Notes under the pieces: model-generated
Seen by the model: the letters and a program-made list of their open reading frames with translations, nothing else
Told to the model about the DNA's origin: nothing
The model's database searches: none
Shown: positions 38,245 through 46,747 of the stretch, piece by piece
How the letters are laid out: each line of letters starts with the position of its first letter
Position numbering within the stretch: the first letter of the stretch is position 1
Made by a program: the position numbers and the translations under genes
DNA from: Azoarcus sp.
GTDB lineage: Bacteria > Pseudomonadota > Gammaproteobacteria > Burkholderiales > Rhodocyclaceae
Direction: 5' to 3'
Assembly: GCA_030604735.1 (NCBI GenBank)
Contig: JAUVVG010000029.1
Span: forward strand, 1 to 47,683
Length of the DNA: 47,683 nucleotides

Positions 38245-38715
38245 TCATTCGCGATGATAGGGGTGGTTCCGGGTGACCGTCCAGGCGCGGTACAAGGCCT
38301 CGGCCAGCAACGGGCGTACCAGTGCATGGGGCAGGGTCAGGCTGGACAGGCGTATCTTCTCGTGGGCGCCGCGCTTGATTTCCGCCGACAAGCCATCCGG
38401 CCCGCCGATGATGAAGGCGACATCCTCGCCGCCGCCCTGCCAGTCGGTCAGTCGGATGGCCAGCGCCGCGGTGGTGAGGTCGCTGCCGTGCTCGTCCAGC
38501 ACGACCCGGCGGCAGCGCGGTGGCAAGGCCGCTTCGATGCGCGCCGTCTCGGCCGCCATCATCGCCTCGACCGTCTTGCCGGTGGTGCGCGGCTCGGCCT
38601 TGACCTCGACCAGTTGCATCGCCAGTTCCCGCGGCATGCGACGGGCGAATTCGTCGAAGCCGGCCTGCACCCAGGCCGGCATGCGCGTGCCGACCGCGAC
38701 GATGACGAGCTTCAT
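38245..38715 (-). CDS. rlmH: 23S rRNA (pseudouridine-1915-N3)-methyltransferase RlmH
   Basis: A 156-residue SPOUT methyltransferase with the trefoil-knot SAM motif [10 protein letters not shown] and the C-terminus [14 protein letters not shown], both diagnostic of RlmH. It methylates pseudouridine 1915 in helix 69 of 23S rRNA. It follows rsfS, another ribosome-related gene, as in most bacteria. Confidence 0.96.
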   Translation of the reverse strand: MKLVIVAVGTRMPAWVQAGFDEFARRMPRELAMQLVEVKAEPRTTGKTVEAMMAAETARIEAALPPRCRRVVLDEHGSDLTTAALAIRLTDWQGGGEDVAFIIGGPDGLSAEIKRGAHEKIRLSSLTLPHALVRPLLAEALYRAWTVTRNHPYHRE

Positions 38716-38742
38716 GCCGGTGTTGCAGGATAGGAGGATTGA

Positions 38743-39111
38743 TCAGCTCTTGCCGGCCGCCGTGTCCGCGACCTTGCGCCGGGACGACGGGGTACTGGTC
38801 CACAACTCCTCGAGACGGTAGTGCGCGCGAATCGCCGGCTGCATGGCATGCACCACGATGTCGCCCAGATCGACCAGGACCCACTCGCCGCTTTCCTCGC
38901 CTTCCACGCTGATCACGTCGCCACCGGCTTCCTTCACCTTCTCCTGCACATTGCGCGCGAGCGCCCGGGTCTGGCGGTTGGAGTCGGCGCTGGCCACGAT
39001 GACCCGGTCGAACAGCGGCGTCAGTTTGGAGGTGTTGATCACCTCGATGTCCTGTGCCTTGATGTCTTCCAGCGCGGCGACGACGATTTTTTCCAGCTTC
39101 TTGATATCCAT
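38743..39111 (-). CDS. rsfS: Ribosomal silencing factor RsfS
   Basis: A 122-residue protein with the RsfS/Iojap core KAQDIEVINTSKLTPLFDRVIVASADSNRQ and GEWVLVDLGDIVVHAM. RsfS binds ribosomal protein uL14 and blocks subunit joining in starvation. It is placed between nadD and rlmH as usual. The C-terminal 15 residues are not conserved. Confidence 0.95.
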   Translation of the reverse strand: MDIKKLEKIVVAALEDIKAQDIEVINTSKLTPLFDRVIVASADSNRQTRALARNVQEKVKEAGGDVISVEGEESGEWVLVDLGDIVVHAMQPAIRAHYRLEELWTSTPSSRRKVADTAAGKS

Positions 39112-39161
39112 GGAGTAGGGCAGGCCTTAAGGTGAAAGTCGCTGTGGCGACTCACTAAGCT

Positions 39162-39187
39162 CCCCTCTCCTGCTTGCGGGAGAGGGG
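39162..39187. repeat. CCCCTCTCC/GGAGAGGGG hairpin in the nadD-rsfS gap
   Basis: A 9-bp perfect stem with the short loop TGCTTGCG, followed by GGTGGGGGTGAGGG. The form closely resembles a dispersed CCCTCTCC...GGAGAGGG element found in many proteobacterial genomes. It may reduce read-through from nadD into rsfS. Confidence 0.7.
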
Positions 39188-39250
39188 GTGGGGGTGAGGG
39201 AAACGGTCATGGCGGCTTTCATGATCTGGGGTGGACTGACTCCATGACCG

Positions 39251-39925
39251 TCAGCGGTAAAGGTGGTTCGAATCAATATAGTCGAGAACGGAATCGGGGA
39301 GCAAATAACGAGCGCTGTGGCCGGAGCGGATCAGGTCACGAATCAGCGAGGCCGAGATCGCGAGCGGGGTCATGTCGAAGGGCATCACCAAGCCGGCCGG
39401 GGCGGTGCGCAGGTCGGCCGGGTCACTGCGAATCCGGTCGGCACAGACCTGATCCAGTTCCGGGGCCAGAACCCCCGGCCAGCGACGGCCATGCGGCGCG
39501 GTGCCCGGGCGGTTGGCCACTGCGATATGGGCGAGGCCGGGAATCTCGCGCCAGCGATGCCAGGTATGCAAGGCCTTGAACGCATCGGCGCCGAGAATCA
39601 GCACGATGGATCGGTCCGGCCCGTATTCGGCGCGCAATCGTTCCAGCGTGAGCACGGTGTAGCTCTTGCCTTGGGCGTCGACTTCGCCCGCGTCCACCTG
39701 CAGTTTCGCGTTGCCTTCGACCGCACGACGCACCAGCGCGAGCCGGGTGCGGCCGTCTGACTGCGGGCTGCTGCGGTGGGGCGGGTCGCCGGCCGGGATC
39801 AATGTGATGCTGCCCAGCCCGAGCGAGTCGCGCGCCTCCTCGGCCAAACGCAGGTGGCCGAAATGGATGGGGTCGAACGTGCCGCCAAGCAGGCCGATCG
39901 GTGCTTCAATCCCTGATCTGTTCAT
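39251..39925 (-). CDS. nadD: Nicotinate-nucleotide adenylyltransferase
   Basis: A 224-residue nucleotidyltransferase with GGTFDPIHFGHLRLAEEA at the N-terminus (HxGH-type motif) and the second ATP motif ISASLIRDLIRSG. It adenylates nicotinate mononucleotide in NAD synthesis. Its start overlaps the end of the BPSS1780 gene by 20 bases, so the two are coupled. Confidence 0.95.
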   Translation of the reverse strand: MNRSGIEAPIGLLGGTFDPIHFGHLRLAEEARDSLGLGSITLIPAGDPPHRSSPQSDGRTRLALVRRAVEGNAKLQVDAGEVDAQGKSYTVLTLERLRAEYGPDRSIVLILGADAFKALHTWHRWREIPGLAHIAVANRPGTAPHGRRWPGVLAPELDQVCADRIRSDPADLRTAPAGLVMPFDMTPLAISASLIRDLIRSGHSARYLLPDSVLDYIDSNHLYR

Positions 39926-40676
39926 CGACCTGGACGGTGGCGAACACCTCGCGGGCGTTGATGTAGAAACTGGCGAAGATCGACGGGATCAACACCAGCG
40001 GGATGATCAGCAGCAGGAGGGTCGACAGCAAGGGAATCACCGCACCGACCGTGCCGATCAAAACGCCCGGCAGGATGCCGCCGACCACCATCAGCGACAG
40101 GCCATAGGCCAGGAAGGGACGCCAGTTCTGCAGGCAGGCGTAGAAGCTGAAGAACATCGCCTTGGGCGCCGACACATTCCACCAGCCGGCCAGAATCGGG
40201 GCGAACCAGTAGGCCATGATCACCGGCGTGGACAGGATCAGCGCGACCAGCACCGAGAAACCGATGCTGGGCACCTCCTCGGCCTCCGGGTCGATCCCTT
40301 CGCGCATCAGGCCGATCAGGGTGCCGCCATCGGTCGCCGATGTGAGCAGGATCACCAGTACGCTGCCGACCAGATAAATCCCGCCTATGGTCACCAGTGC
40401 CGGCACGTTGCTCTTGAACCCGGAAAACAGGAGGTCTGGCCCGCCCTTGCGGCCTTCGTCTATGGCGCGGCAAGTGTTGAGCACGCCCAGCGAGAGCACC
40501 GGCATCAGCAGCGACGCGATCGCCTGGCCCAGCACCGGCACCGAACTCAGCAACACCAGGATGAGCAGGTAGGCGAAAGAGGCGAAGGTCAGCAGCGCAG
40601 GGTTGCGCCGCCACAGCAGGAAGCCTTCCCGGAGCCAGGCCCAGCCTCGTTGTAGCGGTAGTTGTCTAGCTTGCAT
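39906..40676 (-). CDS. BPSS1780 family membrane protein
   Basis: A 256-residue protein with five or six membrane helices. The N-terminal stretch RGWAWLREGFLLWRRNPALL and the terminal FYINAREVFATVQVDEQIRD resemble the BPSS1780 family, mostly seen in betaproteobacteria. Function unknown. It overlaps nadD by 20 bases. The 170-bp gap upstream to the thrB stop contains three tandem copies of a 9-bp word (TTGGAGTGC) at about 40767 and no gene I support. Confidence 0.8.
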   Translation of the reverse strand: MQARQLPLQRGWAWLREGFLLWRRNPALLTFASFAYLLILVLLSSVPVLGQAIASLLMPVLSLGVLNTCRAIDEGRKGGPDLLFSGFKSNVPALVTIGGIYLVGSVLVILLTSATDGGTLIGLMREGIDPEAEEVPSIGFSVLVALILSTPVIMAYWFAPILAGWWNVSAPKAMFFSFYACLQNWRPFLAYGLSLMVVGGILPGVLIGTVGAVIPLLSTLLLLIIPLVLIPSIFASFYINAREVFATVQVDEQIRD

Positions 40677-40849
40677 TGATCAGTGTGTGATGTCGGTAGG
40701 GTCGATGAAGTGGATGAAGGCGATCTCTTCGGCGGGTATCGGCTGTTCGGCCCGGCGCTCCGACTGCTTGGAGTGCTTGGAGTGCTTGAATAGGCGATGG
40801 CGCGAGTTCGAACGCCGTTCCGGAAATTCGTTGCATCGCCGGCGCTCGT

Positions 40850-41797
40850 TCAATCGGCGGCCGGCAGCGGGTGAGTGCAAGCGATCCTGAGCGTCAGGAT
40901 ATCGCGATATTCCCCCGGATCCTTGACTTGTACCAGTTCACCAGGCTTGGGCAAATGAAAATCCTCGGCCCGTGACAGCCAGAACCGCAGCGCGGCGGCA
41001 CGCAGCAACGCCGGCCAGCAGGCCATTTCCTCGCGGGTGAATGGGCGCTCGGAGTGGTAGGCACGCAACAAGGCGTCGGTGCGTTCCGGGTCGAGTTCGC
41101 CGTCTGGCCGGGTGCACCAGTCGTTGACCGTGACCGCGACATCGAAGAGCAGCGCGTCATGGCCGGCGAAGTAGAAATCGATCACGCCGCCGATATAGTC
41201 GCCGTCCCACAGCACGTTGTCGCGGAAGAGGTCGGCATGGATGGCGCCGGCGGGCAGCGCGGCGTAATTCTGCCTGGCCTGAAAAGCGATCTCGGTGTCG
41301 AGCAGGGCTTGCTCGGACTCGGGCAGAAAGGGGCGCACCCGCAAGGCCGTGGCGCTGCGCCAGTCGGCCCCGCGGGCGTTGGGCTGGCGGCGGCCATAGG
41401 ACTGCCCGGCCAGATGAAGACCGGCCAGCATCGCGCCGACGCGGCCGCAATGGGTCGGTGTCGGGTTCATCTCGGAGGCGCCGCTGAGCCGCGCGACCAG
41501 CGCGGCCGGCTTGTCGCTGAGCGTGCCGAGGTATTCGTTGTCGCGGTTTGCGATCGGTGCCGGAACCGGCAGGCCGTGATGGGCCAGATGCGCCATCAGG
41601 TAGAGGTAGTAGGGGAGTTCCGGGCGCGGGATGGTCTCGAACAGCGTCAGCACGTAGCGACCCAGCGTGGTCGTGACGAAGAAGTTGCTGTTCTGTACGC
41701 CGGCCGAGATGCCCTTGACCTCGATCAGCCGGCCGATCGCGTAACGACCCAGCCAGCCGGATAGCGTCTCGGCCGAAACGGAGGTGAACACCGCCAT
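40850..41797 (-). CDS. thrB: Homoserine kinase (ThrB type II, APH fold)
   Basis: A 315-residue protein of the aminoglycoside phosphotransferase fold with AGAIHADLFRDNVLWDGD (catalytic loop with Asp and Asn) and GVIDFYFAGHD (metal-binding Asp). This is the HSK type II homoserine kinase of proteobacteria, not the GHMP-type enzyme of E. coli. It phosphorylates homoserine on the way to threonine. The linkage to DUF2782 and polA is conserved in beta- and gammaproteobacteria. Confidence 0.94.
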   Translation of the reverse strand: MAVFTSVSAETLSGWLGRYAIGRLIEVKGISAGVQNSNFFVTTTLGRYVLTLFETIPRPELPYYLYLMAHLAHHGLPVPAPIANRDNEYLGTLSDKPAALVARLSGASEMNPTPTHCGRVGAMLAGLHLAGQSYGRRQPNARGADWRSATALRVRPFLPESEQALLDTEIAFQARQNYAALPAGAIHADLFRDNVLWDGDYIGGVIDFYFAGHDALLFDVAVTVNDWCTRPDGELDPERTDALLRAYHSERPFTREEMACWPALLRAAALRFWLSRAEDFHLPKPGELVQVKDPGEYRDILTLRIACTHPLPAAD

Positions 41798-41820
41798 GAG
41801 GGGTCAGCGTACCGCTGCGA

Positions 41821-42153
41821 TCACCAGGAACGGATCACCCACATCGGGACCGACAGGGTCGGCGAGGAGTCCGGGTAGCGCACCATTTCGCCGCGGCCAT
41901 GCTGGTCGATCAGGTAGTAGGGCACGCCATGCGGCGGGGTGACCTTGATCATGTAGAGCCGGCCGTTCATGCGGTATTCCTCGACCGTGTCGCCATCGCG
42001 CTGGAGAATGGTGACCTCGGGCTCGAAATCGTCGCTCATGCCGGCCGGTGGCGGAGGCGGCTCGGGCAGGGGTTCGAGCTGGGGCAGTTGCTGGCCCAGC
42101 GCCGGCAGGGCCAGCGCAAGGGTCACGGCAAAGGTCATCGCAAAACGAAGCAT
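41821..42153 (-). CDS. DUF2782 family exported protein
   Basis: A 110-residue protein with a signal peptide (MLRFAMTFAVTLALALPALGQ) and a small domain EVTILQRDGDTVEEYRMNGRLYMIKVTPPHGVPYYLID, the DUF2782 pattern. Function unknown. I start it at 42153 because a GGAGAT ribosome site lies five bases before that ATG; two in-frame ATGs at 42165 and 42177 lie upstream of that site. It is linked to thrB and, further, polA. Confidence 0.85.
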   Translation of the reverse strand: MLRFAMTFAVTLALALPALGQQLPQLEPLPEPPPPPAGMSDDFEPEVTILQRDGDTVEEYRMNGRLYMIKVTPPHGVPYYLIDQHGRGEMVRYPDSSPTLSVPMWVIRSW

Positions 42154-42241
42154 CGGAATCTCCATCGGTTTGATCAAATTCTAGCAGAGCGGCGATCAGG
42201 CCGCAGTCCGTGCGCTGCGCGAAGGCGATAATCGAAGCTGC

Positions 42242-42429
42242 ACGTTGGTGATGGTGGCAGTCCTCGCGGCTCCGACAGCCCCTCGCGCTGCCGCTGTAAG
42301 GCGCGCTTCGCTGCGATCCCTGGACTCGGCCTATCGGCCTCAAACAGCAGGGATCGCGGTCGCCACGCGCACCAACAGCGGCATGCACTCGGGCTGAGTC
42401 GCCGCGAGAACTGTCACCCGCGCCAACTT
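42242..42429. repeat. Long-hairpin dispersed element, copy 3
   Basis: Third copy, core 42271-42400 (130 nt), about 12 positions different from copy 1. The arms 42242-42270 and 42401-42429 are complementary at 23 of 29 positions; only the innermost eight bases (CTCGCGGC) are shared with copy 1, the rest is unique to this copy. The apical hairpin is GGCC-TATC-GGCC instead of GCCC-TTC-GGGC, a compensated change. It lies in the 612-bp gap between DUF2782 and LOG, which holds no gene. Confidence 0.85.
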
Positions 42430-42472
42430 GCCATGTACCGCGCGTGCTGCGCCGTGCGATTCACCTGCGCCC

Positions 42473-42496
42473 ATTCGCACCTTGCGGTGCTCCCAC
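42473..42496 (-). repeat. REP-like palindrome, GCACC-stem type
   Basis: Reverse-oriented GTGGGAGCACCGCAAGGTGC unit with a GCACC-GCAA-GGTGC stem. A degenerate partial unit follows at about 42508-42524. Confidence 0.7.
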
Positions 42497-42540
42497 AAAA
42501 CCGCCCATTCGCGGTGCCCACACGAAATCGCGTGCCGAGA

Positions 42541-42752
42541 GTGGGAGCACCTCAAGGTGCGAATCTGCGTGTTCTCCAGCACCGAGTCTCCTCGGTAGTC
42601 AAAGCAATCGCCCTGGGCTAAACGGGTATGATCCAAACATGTTTCCCGGCACTGCATGGCCAGCCGAGTGGGAGCACCGCAAGGTGCGAATCTGCGTGTT
42701 CCCCAGCACCGAGTCTCCTCGGTAGTCAACGCAATCGCCCTGGGCTGGACGG
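42541..42752 (+). repeat. 85-bp direct repeat, two copies, each beginning with a REP palindrome
   Basis: Copies at 42541-42625 and 42668-42752 differ at five positions. Each starts with a REP unit (GTGGGAGCACC-NCAA-GGTGC) and continues with a shared 60-base tail that includes CACCGAGTCTCCTCGGTAG, itself a short hairpin (CCGAG/CTCGG). The 42-base spacer is unique. This is a duplicated REP-plus-tail unit upstream of nothing on its own strand; it lies just after the 3' end of the LOG gene. Confidence 0.85.
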
Positions 42753-42765
42753 CGGACGGGTTTGT

Positions 42766-43491
42766 TCACAGGTTCAACATCAATTCATGTTCTTCCGGCA
42801 GCGGCAGGAAGCCGCGGGTCTCGTAGTGCTTGAAGATCGCCTCGACCACTTGCGCCGGATCGTCGATCACCTGCACCAGATCGAGATCCTCGGGCTTGAT
42901 CATCCGCTCGGCCACCAGCCGGTCGCGGAACCAGTCGAGCAGGCCTTGCCAGAACGGGCCATGCACCAGAATCACCGGGATCCTGCGACTCTTCTTGGTC
43001 TGGATCAGCGTCATCGCCTCGAGCAACTCGTCAAGCGTGCCGAAACCGCCTGGCAGCACCACGTAGGCGGCGGCGAATTTCACGAACATGAACTTGCGCG
43101 CGAAAAAGTGCTGGAAGGTCTGCGAGATGTCCTGGTACGGATTCGCGCCCTGTTCCATCGGCAACTGGATGTTCAGCCCGACCGAGGGGCTGCGGCCGAA
43201 ATAGGCGCCCTTGTTGGCCGCCTCCATGATGCCCGGTCCGCCGCCCGAGATCACCGAAAACCCCGCATCCGACAACTGCCGTGCAATCCTTTCGGCCAGC
43301 ATGTAATACATGTGGTCGGCCGGAATCCGCGCGCTGCCGAAGATGGACACCGCCGGCCGGATCGCGTTGAGCCGCTCGGTCGCCTCGACGAACTCTGCCA
43401 TAATCCCGAAGATCCGCCAGGACTCGCGGGCGTTGAACTTGGGCGCGGTGCTGTTTGGTGCGCTGCGGGGAATTTTATCTTTTGCGGTCAT
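42766..43491 (-). CDS. LOG family protein (TIGR00730, nucleoside 5'-monophosphate phosphoribohydrolase type)
   Basis: A 241-residue Rossmann-fold protein with GGGPGIMEAANKGA and PGGFGTLDELLEAMT, the two signature motifs of LOG proteins. Relatives hydrolyse nucleotide 5'-monophosphates to base and ribose phosphate; plant and some bacterial members activate cytokinins. The N-terminal 25 residues are unstructured. It is divergent from polA with an 88-bp gap. Confidence 0.9.
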   Translation of the reverse strand: MTAKDKIPRSAPNSTAPKFNARESWRIFGIMAEFVEATERLNAIRPAVSIFGSARIPADHMYYMLAERIARQLSDAGFSVISGGGPGIMEAANKGAYFGRSPSVGLNIQLPMEQGANPYQDISQTFQHFFARKFMFVKFAAAYVVLPGGFGTLDELLEAMTLIQTKKSRRIPVILVHGPFWQGLLDWFRDRLVAERMIKPEDLDLVQVIDDPAQVVEAIFKHYETRGFLPLPEEHELMLNL

Positions 43492-43579
43492 GTTTCTCTC
43501 GCGCTCGTCGCGGTGATGAAGCCCGAGTCGGTTCGATCTTCCGGGTCCGGTATTGGTTTCACTTCAGCCAAGGTTCGCA

Positions 43580-46516
43580 ATGCCCACGCTTCTTCTCGTC
43601 GACGGTTCCAGTTATCTCTACCGCGCCTTTCACGCGCTCCCTGACCTGCGCAACTCGGCGGGCGAGCCGACCGGGGCGATCCGCGGCGTGCTGTCGATGC
43701 TGCGCCGGCTCGAGGCCGACTATGCGGCAGAGTATCGCGCCTGCGTCTTCGATGCCAAGGGCAAGACCTTTCGTGACGACTGGTACCCCGAGTACAAATC
43801 GCACCGCCCGCCGATGCCGGAGGATCTGCGGGCGCAGATCGCGCCGCTGCACCAGGCGGTCGAGGCCGAGGGCTGGCCGCTGCTGGTGGTGGACGGGGTC
43901 GAGGCGGACGACGTCATCGGCACGCTTACCCGCCAGGCGGTCGAAGCCGGCTGGGAAGTGGTGATCTCCACCGGTGACAAGGACCTCACCCAACTGGTGC
44001 AGCCCGGCGTGCGCTGGATCAACACCATGAGCGAGGAGGTGCTGGACGAAGCCGGCGTCACCGCCAAGTTCGGCGTGCCGCCCGAGCGCATCGTCGATTA
44101 TCTCGCGCTGGTCGGTGACACCGTGGACAACGTGCCGGGGGTGACCAAGTGCGGTCCCAAGACCGCGGTCAAGTGGCTCACCGAATACGGCACGCTCGAC
44201 AACCTGATCGCCAACGCCGACCAGGTCGGCGGCAAGGTCGGCGAGAACCTGCGCGCCCACCTCGACTTCCTGCCGCTCGGGCGCAAGCTCGTCACCGTCG
44301 TCACCGACCTCGACCTGCCGGTGAAGCCCGTCGATCTGCCGGCTCGGTCGGACGACACCACGGCGTTGCGCGCGCTCTACGAGCGCTTCGAGTTCCGCGG
44401 CTGGCTCAAGGACCTGGATGCACGGGCAATGTTCGCGGCCGACGCACACCCTGTAGGAGCGGGCTCGACCGCGAAAGCGGCCTCCGAGCGCGCAACGTTC
44501 GCGGTCAAGCCCGCTCCCACCGAAGAAGCGGGGTCTTTCCAGAAATCGGGGGCAGATCCCGTTTTCTCGGGCACGACTGTCGGGAACCCTGTAGGAGCGG
44601 GCTCGACCGCGAACGCAGCCTCCGAGCGCGCAATGTTCGCGGTCAAGCCCGCTCCCACAAAAGAAACGGGGGCGTTCCCTGGTTTATCCGGTGACTCCGC
44701 CGCCCCCGACCGCAGCCGCTACCAGACCCTGCTCACCGAAGCCGACCTCGACGACTGGCTCGCCCGCATAGCCGCCGCCGGGCTCACTGCCTTCGACACC
44801 GAAACCACCAGCCTGGATCCGATGGCGGCGCGGCTGGTCGGGATGTCGTTCTCGGTCGAACCCGGCGTCGCGGCCTACCTGCCGCTGGCCCATTCCGGCG
44901 CGGAACAGCCGGCGCAGCTGCCGTTCGACGCCACGCTGGCCCGGCTCAAACCGTGGCTGGAGTCCGACGCCCAGCGCAAGGTCGGGCAGAACCTCAAGTA
45001 CGACGCGCATGTGCTCGCCAACCACGGCATCACCTTGCGCGGTATCGCCGACGACACCTTGCTCGCCTCCTACGTGCTCGAGAGCGACAAGCCGCACGAC
45101 ATGGATGCGCTCGCCGCGCGCCACCTCGGGTTGCAGACCATTGCCTACACCGACCTGTGCGGCAAGGGCGCCAAGCAGATCGGCTTCGACGAGGTCGCGA
45201 TCGACCGCGCTGCAGAATACGCCGCCGAAGACGCCGACATCACGCTGCGCCTGCAGCAGCACTTCGCCGCCGGTCTCGCTGCGGAGCCGGCACTGGCCGC
45301 GCTCTACCGCGACGTCGAGCTGCCCGCGATGCAGGTCTTGTTCGACATGGAACGCACCGGCGTGCTGATCGACACCTTCCTGCTGTCGCAACACTCCGAG
45401 GAGCTCGGCCGGCGCCTGTTCGCGCTCGAGCAGGAAGCTCACGCGCTCGCCGGCAAACCCTTCAACCTCGGCTCGCCCAAGCAGCTGGGCGAGATCCTGT
45501 TCGGCCAGCTCGGCCTGCCGGTGGTCAAGAAGACCGCCACCGGCCAACCCTCCACCGACGAGGACGTGCTCACCCAGCTCGCCGACGACTACCCGCTGCC
45601 CAAGCTCCTGCTGGAGCACCGCGGCCTGGCCAAGCTCAAGAGCACCTACACCGACAAGCTGCCGGGCCGGGTCAACCCGAAGACCGGTCGGGTGCACACC
45701 AGCTTCTCGCAGGCCACCGCGGTCACCGGCCGGCTCGCCAGTTCGGACCCTAACCTGCAGAACATCCCGATCCGCACCGAAGAAGGCCGACGTATCCGGG
45801 CCGCCTTCATCGCCCCACGCGATCATGTCATCGTCAGCGCGGACTACTCGCAGATCGAGCTGCGCATCATGGCCCACCTGTCGCGCGACGAGCGCCTGCT
45901 GCAAGCCTTCGCCGACGGCGAGGACGTGCACCGCGCCACCGCTGCCGAAGTCTTCGGCGTGCCGCCGGCCGAAGTCAGCAGCGAACAGCGCCGCTATGCC
46001 AAGGTGATCAACTTCGGCCTGATCTACGGCATGAGCGCCCACGGTCTCGCCCGCAACCTCGGCATCGACCGCGCCGCCGCGCAGAGCTGGATAGACCGCT
46101 ACTTCGCCCGCTATCCCGGCGTGGCCCGCTACATGGACGAAACCCGCGCACTCGCCCGCGACAAGGGCTACGTCGAAACCGTGTTTGGCCGCCGCCTGCA
46201 TCTGCCCGACATCCGCGCCCGCCAGGCCGGCCGCCGCCAGGGTGCCGAACGCGCCGCGATCAACGCGCCCATGCAGGGCACCGCTGCCGACCTGATCAAG
46301 AAGGCCATGATTGCCACCCACCGCTGGCTCGCCGAGTCCGGGCTCGCCTCACGCCTGATCCTGCAGGTGCATGACGAACTGGTGCTCGAGGTGCCCGAGG
46401 CCGAGCTCACCCAGATCCGCGAGACCCTGCCGCGCCTGATGGGGGGCGTGGCGCAGCTGTCGGTGCCCTTGCTGGTTGAGGTGGGTGCCGGGGCGAACTG
46501 GGATGAGGCGCATTGA
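43580..46516 (+). CDS. polA: DNA polymerase I with in-frame repeat insertion
   Basis: A 978-residue Pol I, longer than the usual 900-930. The 5' nuclease domain (1-about 285) starts LLLVDGSSYLYRAF; the 3'-5' exonuclease has AFDTETTSLDP (metal Asp and Glu present); polymerase motif A is SADYSQIELRIMAH, motif B RRYAKVINFGLIYGMS, motif C VHDELVLEV. Between the two nuclease domains, residues about 290-375 hold two 46-residue repeats (VGAGSTAKAASERATFAVKPAPT and a near copy) that are translated REP sequences. All catalytic parts look intact, so the enzyme should be active with an extended linker. ATG 43580 matches the family start. Confidence 0.95.
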   Translation: MPTLLLVDGSSYLYRAFHALPDLRNSAGEPTGAIRGVLSMLRRLEADYAAEYRACVFDAKGKTFRDDWYPEYKSHRPPMPEDLRAQIAPLHQAVEAEGWPLLVVDGVEADDVIGTLTRQAVEAGWEVVISTGDKDLTQLVQPGVRWINTMSEEVLDEAGVTAKFGVPPERIVDYLALVGDTVDNVPGVTKCGPKTAVKWLTEYGTLDNLIANADQVGGKVGENLRAHLDFLPLGRKLVTVVTDLDLPVKPVDLPARSDDTTALRALYERFEFRGWLKDLDARAMFAADAHPVGAGSTAKAASERATFAVKPAPTEEAGSFQKSGADPVFSGTTVGNPVGAGSTANAASERAMFAVKPAPTKETGAFPGLSGDSAAPDRSRYQTLLTEADLDDWLARIAAAGLTAFDTETTSLDPMAARLVGMSFSVEPGVAAYLPLAHSGAEQPAQLPFDATLARLKPWLESDAQRKVGQNLKYDAHVLANHGITLRGIADDTLLASYVLESDKPHDMDALAARHLGLQTIAYTDLCGKGAKQIGFDEVAIDRAAEYAAEDADITLRLQQHFAAGLAAEPALAALYRDVELPAMQVLFDMERTGVLIDTFLLSQHSEELGRRLFALEQEAHALAGKPFNLGSPKQLGEILFGQLGLPVVKKTATGQPSTDEDVLTQLADDYPLPKLLLEHRGLAKLKSTYTDKLPGRVNPKTGRVHTSFSQATAVTGRLASSDPNLQNIPIRTEEGRRIRAAFIAPRDHVIVSADYSQIELRIMAHLSRDERLLQAFADGEDVHRATAAEVFGVPPAEVSSEQRRYAKVINFGLIYGMSAHGLARNLGIDRAAAQSWIDRYFARYPGVARYMDETRALARDKGYVETVFGRRLHLPDIRARQAGRRQGAERAAINAPMQGTAADLIKKAMIATHRWLAESGLASRLILQVHDELVLEVPEAELTQIRETLPRLMGGVAQLSVPLLVEVGAGANWDEAH
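44453..44658 (+). repeat. Two paired REP units inside polA
   Basis: Units 44453-44520 and 44591-44658 (68 bp each, 138-bp period, 46 codons). Each is an inverted pair: GTAGGAGCGGGCTCGACCGC at the left and its near complement ending GCCCGCTCCCAC at the right. They are in frame with polA and contain no stop codons. Confidence 0.9.
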
Positions 46517-46670
46517 GGTACGTCGTGATAGGTCAGGCTCGCATCCGAGCCCAGTCGACGATCACCTCGGTCAGCGCCTTTGACGCCACTTCGCCCATCA
46601 ACTCGTAGACATCCGGCTTGCCGTACGCACCGCCAATGAGCGTGTAAATCGTTACCAGCCACTCCGCCTG

Positions 46671-46676
46671 TATAAT
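46671..46676 (+). promoter_or_regulatory. -10 box upstream of the carbamoyltransferase gene
   Basis: A perfect TATAAT, about 72 bases before the TTG start. The -35 region (ATCGTT, spacer 17) is weak. Confidence 0.5.
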
Positions 46677-46747
46677 TCAACGCTTACTGAAGATTTCCAG
46701 GCGCGCGATCCAATGAAGGACAAGCGCCGAATTCAAGAGGTTTGCCC

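Noticed and set aside
40680-40880. 66-codon minus-strand frame between BPSS1780 and thrB
   Set aside because: Starts at TTG within the thrB end, contains the 9-bp tandem repeat (KHSKHSKQS) and lacks a ribosome site; only its last 20 residues look natural.
44684-46321. 545-codon minus-strand open frame opposite polA
   Set aside because: Polymerase motifs A, B and C and the exonuclease motif are on the plus strand in this stretch; the minus frame has no recognisable motif and is a by-product of high GC.
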